Below, piece by piece: positions 33,248 through 37,500 of a DNA stretch of 37,500 bases; position 1 is the stretch's first letter; every line of letters begins with the position of its first letter. Below the pieces are notes generated by a model that searched no databases, had not been told where the DNA came from, and saw only the letters and a program-made list of their open reading frames with translations. A program made the position numbers and the translations under genes. Source of the stretch: Eimeria necatrix (Eukaryota > Apicomplexa > Conoidasida > Eucoccidiorida > Eimeriidae); contig NW_013652116.1 in assembly GCF_000499385.1 (NCBI RefSeq), forward strand, positions 1 through 37,500, read 5' to 3'.

Positions 33248-33988
33248 ATGGAAGAAAGCAACTCTTTTTTGGAAAAAGAAGAAGACTTGGCGGCGGAAGA
33301 TGCAGACATTTCGTTCCTCTGCCGCTATCGGCGGCAGTTCCAGAGCCTGGCGGCCGAGATGGAACACCTCCGATCTTCGGACTTGCGCCGAAAAAAAGAA
33401 GAACTGAAACTCATTTCGGAAATAAATGAATTAAAACGCAAAATAAATGAAGATGGAGTTCAAAAACGAGCAGCTTCGGCGTTTGCTGCGCAGCAGCAGG
33501 AGGCGGCGGCCAGCGGCTGGCGCCGGGACGGCGAGCAGCAGCAGCGGGAAATCGCGGAGTTGCGGGTGAAACTTTGCAAATTTTGAAATAAAAGAATTAA
33601 TTTAATTTAATTTCCGGAATTATTATTTCATTTTTGCTTTTCTCCGCGCCGTTTGCTGCGCTGCTGCTGCTGCAGGCCGTCCGCGGGGCCCTGCAGCAGG
33701 CGCTCGAAGCCGCGCAGCAGCAGCTCGCAGCAGCAGAAGTCCAACTCTTTTCTTTGAAAAGAGAAAACGAAAACTTCCAACTCAAAGAAGACAGAGACAA
33801 AGCAGCAGCAGAACTGCTGCAGCAAATTGCCCACGGCCAGGCCAGCCTCGCGGACCAGTGTCGAGGCTTGAAGAAGGCGCTGCAGCGTGAGCTCTCCCGC
33901 TGCTGCTGCTGCTGCTGCTGCTGCTGCAGGTGTTTGCTGCTGCTGCAGGTGTTCGCTGCTGCTGCAGGTGTTCGCTGCTGCTGCTGCA

Positions 33989-34031
<43 letters not shown>

Positions 34032-35560
34032 AGGTGTTCGTTTGGGTGTCTTTGAGCGGGGAAGCAGTTGAGGACTTGGAGCTTCTTTAGTTTTCCATTT
34101 TATTTCTTTTTTATTTTTATTTTATTTCTTTTTGTTTCTTTCGAGACAGAACTGAAGACGGAGAGAGAAGTTGCTGCTGCGGAAAGAGAAGAAATGCGCA
34201 GCCGCCTGCTGCTGCTGCAGCAAGCAGCAAATAAGTTCGCAGCAGCAAAGCAGCAGCAGCAGCAGTCTCTGCAGCGCCAAGAGGCCGAGATCTGCAGAGT
34301 AGGGGCCCCTGGAGGCCCCCTGGCCCTCTTAGTTCTCCTTTTATTTCCAAATTTCTTTTAAAAGTTTTAAAAGTTTTAAAAGTTTTAAAAGTTTTAAAAG
34401 TTTTAAAAATGTTTTCAACTTCAGTTGGAGGCCGAAGTGCAACTCAAAGAACGAGCTGTACGTACAGCCCAAGAGCAAGCCGAGCTGCTGCGCGCGGCGC
34501 TGGCGGCGGCGGCGGCGGCGAAGTCGAAGTTGGAAGTAAAACTGAATTAAAATGAATTTAATTTAATTTAATTTAATTTAATTTAATTTAATTTAATTTA
34601 ATTTAATTAATTTAATTTAATTAAATTAATTAAATTAATTTAATTTATTTATTTCGCTTTCGACGCTCCAGGAGGAGAAGGCGCAGCTGTGGCGGCGGCT
34701 GTCGGACTTGGCGGCTTTGGGGTGAGCGGCAGAGAGAGTCGGAAAGCTGGAAAAGAGAATAAAAATAAAAATAAAAGTTAAAAATGAATTTAAAAATATA
34801 TTTTTAATTTAAATTCCACTTTTAATTGCTGCAGTTTCCTCCATGTTGAATGGCTTTCAGCGTGGCTGCTGCGGTGAGCGCGTGGCGAGCTGCCTATACA
34901 CCTGAACTTGTTCAGCTTCCGCGCCGGTCTTCAGGAAAAGGAATTTCTTTCTTCTTCAGAAAGTCCAAATTCAAAGACAACTTCGAAGCAGCAAATCTGT
35001 TTTAATTCTTTTGCTGCAGCTGCTGCTGCAGCAGCTGCTGCAGCAAACCCGCCAGATGCAGCTGCCACACACAAGCAGCAGCAGCAAACGGAAGCAAATC
35101 CGAACAGCAGCCCCGAAAACGCAGACAGCAGCAGAAACGCCCCCAAAACATGCAGCAGCAGCAGCAGCAGCAACAACATTGAAGAAGACAGCAGCAGCAG
35201 CAGCAGCAGCAGCAGGATGAACAAGTCCTGGATAGGGTCTAGCAAAGAAGACACAGAAGCTGCAGCGCCAGCAGCAACATTTAATACTAATGAAAAGCTT
35301 TTCAGTTTATTTAATTTGAATTCGGCAGCAGCTGGGCTGCAGCAGAAGCCCGATTTGTGCAAAGAAATGCTGCAAACGGCACCAGCAGCAGCAGCAACAG
35401 CAGCAGCAGCACAAGCAACGGAAGCAACAGCAGCAACAGCAGCAACAGCAGCAGCAGCAAAGACTGAAAGCTTCTCTTCTTCTTTTGGCAGTTTTGAGTG
35501 TTGGAAAGAAAAAGAAAATCCCGCAGTTACAGCGGTGGACCAGACCACTGGCCACCCAAT

Positions 35561-35639
<79 letters not shown>

Positions 35640-35714
35640 GGGGGGCAGGCGGCGCTTTTGCCTCCTTCTTTGGACATGTCTGGCGACTATTTGTTGAACA
35701 TGATTGACATTTAA
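33248..35714 (+). CDS. coiled-coil protein with poly-Gln/Ser/Ala C-terminus, seven exons
   Basis: Unrecognised; 558 aa. Exons: 33248-33565, 33676-33886, 34150-34298, 34425-34535, 34672-34721, 34835-34873, 34916-35714; every junction is GT-AG and all phases agree. Residues 1-30 are acidic (MEESNSFLEKEEDLAAEDAD). About 30-285 is heptad-like and Glu/Lys/Leu-rich (KEELKLISEINELKRKINE; EVQLFSLKRENENFQLKED; LKTEREVAAAEREEMRSRLL), a long coiled coil and so probably a cytoskeletal, centrosomal or scaffold protein. The last exon is Ala/Ser/Gln/Thr-rich, with 25 Gln (35562-35636), and ends MSGDYLLNMIDI, a hydrophobic tail that looks conserved-style rather than repeat. No membrane helix or catalytic motif is visible. 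Start: the ATG follows AGAAA and heads an acidic, coding-like frame. Exon 6 (13 codons) is symmetric in phase and may be skipped. Confidence 0.8.
34359..34411. repeat. 9-bp tandem repeat GTTTTAAAA in intron 3
   Basis: About five units within the 34299-34424 intron of the coiled-coil gene. Confidence 0.85.
34455..34468. repeat. GCTGTACGTACAGC palindrome inside a coding exon
   Basis: A perfect 14-bp palindrome within exon 4 of the coiled-coil gene, translated as part of ERAVRTAQ. It is one of very few members of the family located in protein-coding sequence. Confidence 0.75.
34552..34656. repeat. (AATTT)n pentanucleotide array in intron 4
   Basis: AATTT/AATTA units fill most of the 34536-34671 intron of the coiled-coil gene. 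Confidence 0.9.
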
Positions 35715-36012
35715 AGACAAAATAAATAAATTAAATTAATTTAATTTAATTAATTAATTTAATTAAATTAATTTAATTTATTTAATTAAATAAATTAAAT
35801 TAAATTAAATTAAATTCGAAGAGCCCCAAAGCCCCGGTCGGCTGCGCGCCGCGGCAGTCTTGGCGCATGCAAAGACTAAGACATTTAATTTACATTTTCT
35901 TTTCTTTTTAATTAATTAATTTAATTTAATTTATTTTATTTTATTTTTATTTATTTGCTTGCGTTTTGCTGCTTTGCTGCTCCTCTTTTTGCTCTTCACT
36001 CGGTGCTCCACC

Positions 36013-36076
<64 letters not shown>

Positions 36077-36321
36077 TACGGCGCTGAGTTATCCCCAGAG
36101 TGTCGTTTGGGCCTTCGCTCTGTCTTTGCTGCTCATTTCAATTCTTTCCTCCTGGAGCCCCGCGCAGCCTCTAACTCCGACTGCAGCAGCAGCAGCAGCT
36201 GCTGCTGCAGAAGCAGCAGCAGCAGCAGCAGCAGCAGCAGTTGCTGCAGCAGCAGCAGCAGCAGCAGCAGCAGGGTCGGTTTCCTCGTCGGCGCACACCC
36301 TTCTTCGGACATTTCTGAGCG
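35715..36321. other. intergenic between coiled-coil gene and UBA2
   Basis: AATTT/AATTA-type repeats (35722-35816 and 35905-35955), then a T-rich stretch, a (CTG)n tract (36014-36075) and CAG tracts (36182-36275). A 131-codon plus-strand frame (35955-36350) overlaps the UBA2 start in another frame. It is mostly Leu and Ala runs and is not gene-like. The T-rich part before 36000 is the likely UBA2 promoter side. Confidence 0.5.
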
Positions 36322-36438
36322 ATGGGGGCCCACGAGCATCCCAGGGCTGAGTCTGCTGCTGCAGCAGCAGCAGCAGCAGCAGACGGCGCAGGATGTGCTG
36401 CAGCAGCAGCCTCCCCGTCCAGCAGCAGCTCGTCCCGC

Positions 36439-36471
<33 letters not shown>

Positions 36472-36595
36472 CCCTCCCCGAGCCGCAGCCCCCCCAAAGC
36501 TCCCTGTGGGCCCCCCTCCCCCTCCAACGGCCTCAGCAGCCTCAGCAGCAGCCTCAGCAGCAGCCTCCACAGCAGCAGCAGCAGCAGCAGCCTCC

Positions 36596-36627
<32 letters not shown>

Positions 36628-36872
36628 GTGTGCAGCGGGAGCGTGCTGGTGGTGGGGGCCGGGGGGATTGGCTGCGAGCTGGTGAAGGCGTTGGTGCTGC
36701 GGGGCTTTTATAGGATTTTGATTTTGGATTTGGACTCAGTCGATATTACGAATTTGAATCGGCAGTTCTTCTTCAGGCAGCAGCACGTGGGCAGCAGCAA
36801 AGCAGCAGTCTTGGCAGCAGCAGCAAGCGGGCTTTTTTCCGCGCAGCAGCTCCTCCGCATTCGCCAGGGGCG

Positions 36873-36908
<36 letters not shown>

Positions 36909-37078
36909 GGGCGCAGACCCCCGCGCTGCTGCTGCAGCAGCAGCAGCAGCCGTCCCCGGCGCCCACCGCCACCCCCTCGACCCCGACGTCCTCGCAGCAG
37001 CAGCAGCAGCAGCAGCAGCAGACCCCGCAGCAGCAGCAGCAGCAGCAGCAGCAGCGCCCCAACTAGCACCACCAGCAC

Positions 37079-37122
<44 letters not shown>

Positions 37123-37374
37123 CTGGTGGACGGGCGGCTGCTGTTCGGAATAATGGGAGTCTGCTGCAGCATCTTGGAAGCAAACTTCTCCGTGTCTTTG
37201 GTGAGTTCTTTTTGCTGCTGCTTCGGAGCTTTGGATAACTTAAAAGCCCGGCAGCAGCTAAACAGAGTTTGTGCTGCAGCAGCAAAGCCTTTGCTGGAGA
37301 GCGGCAGCAGCGGCTACAGCGGGCAGGCCGTGCCGATTGTGGGGCGCAGCACGCTCTGCTTCGACTGCGAGCCG

Positions 37375-37411
<37 letters not shown>

Positions 37412-37500
37412 TCCCCGTCTGCACTCTCAGGCAGCAGCCAGAACGCCCCGAGCATTGTGCTGCTTGGGCCAAAATGCTGCACGAGTTGCTCTTTGCTGCT
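36322..37500 (+). CDS. UBA2: SUMO-activating enzyme subunit 2 (UBA2/SAE2), 3' end outside window
   Basis: Catalytic subunit of the SUMO E1, which adenylates SUMO and carries it as a thioester. The frame is open from ATG 36322 (TGA upstream at 36316) to the edge, 393 codons with no intron. Residues 1-106 are an Ala/Ser/Pro-rich extension. Then: nucleotide-binding VLVVGAGGIGCELVKALVL (about 108-126), DLDSVDITNLNRQF (136-149), HVGSSK with Lys160, ALDNLKARQQLNR with Asp305, ESGSSGYSGQ, the zinc-binding pair CFDC (Cys346, Cys349), and the catalytic cysteine in FPVCTLRQQPERPEHC (Cys367), then AAWAKMLHELLF. Poly-Ala inserts occupy about 185-275 and 11 Gln sit between the zinc CxxC and the active-site Cys. 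UBA2 is favoured over UBA3 by CELVKALVL, HVGSSK and WAKMLHELLF. The usual NALDN reads GALDN here. Confidence 0.92.

Noticed and set aside
35955..36350. 131-codon plus-strand ORF with a hydrophobic stretch
   Set aside because: Most of it is poly-Leu and poly-Ala from CTG/CAG tracts, and it overlaps the UBA2 start in another frame.
37201..37228. A GTGAGT...GGAG intron just before ALDN in UBA2
   Set aside because: It would be only 28 bases long and would break the frame. Read through, the residues EANFSVSLVSSF align position by position with the family's segment before the ALDN motif.

Overview
The window looks like genomic DNA of an apicomplexan of the genus Eimeria (chicken coccidia). Three things point there: dense CAG/CTG repeats that read through exons as poly-Ala, poly-Gln and poly-Ser; interstitial telomere-like AAACCCT/TTTAGGG arrays; and a sharp split into a plain 'feature-poor' segment (about 1-14,500) and a repeat-laden 'feature-rich' segment (about 14,550 to the end), as is known for Eimeria chromosomes. 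The species cannot be fixed from sequence alone, though E. tenella-like organisation fits. This is nuclear eukaryotic DNA, with GT-AG introns and no operons.

Feature-poor segment. I find only one convincing exon, a signal-peptide plus membrane-helix exon at 5631-5954 (minus) with a good splice donor. The rest holds a ~158-bp tandem satellite (2686-3960), a 575-bp element with 61-bp terminal inverted repeats (10495-11069), a perfect 22-bp-arm hairpin (12301-12347) and unique DNA whose base composition changes strand around 5.5-6.6 kb and around 11 kb. A 16-bp minisatellite (14552-14971) marks the junction.

Feature-rich segment. Five genes were assembled by hand from exons: (1) 40S ribosomal protein S13/uS15, minus, 3 exons, 19161-21454, exactly 151 aa; (2) a Sec14-like CRAL-TRIO lipid-transfer protein, minus, 6 exons, 22942-26510, 502 aa; (3) a low-complexity, probably multi-pass membrane protein, minus, at least 3 exons and probably a fourth, about 30587-32440; (4) a coiled-coil protein, plus, 7 exons, 33248-35714, 558 aa; (5) the SUMO-activating E1 subunit UBA2, plus, from 36322, running off the right edge. 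Genes 3 and 4 are divergent. No shared pathway links the five genes.

The most interesting structure is in the introns. In gene 3, successive introns open with AAACCCT arrays and close with TTTAGGG arrays, so each intron transcript can fold into a long hairpin that brings the splice sites together; the donor GT is built into the array (GTAAACCC). A second signal is a dispersed 14-bp palindrome (consensus GGTGTACGTACACC and close variants), seen about 20 times from 15.4 kb onward and not seen in the first 15 kb.
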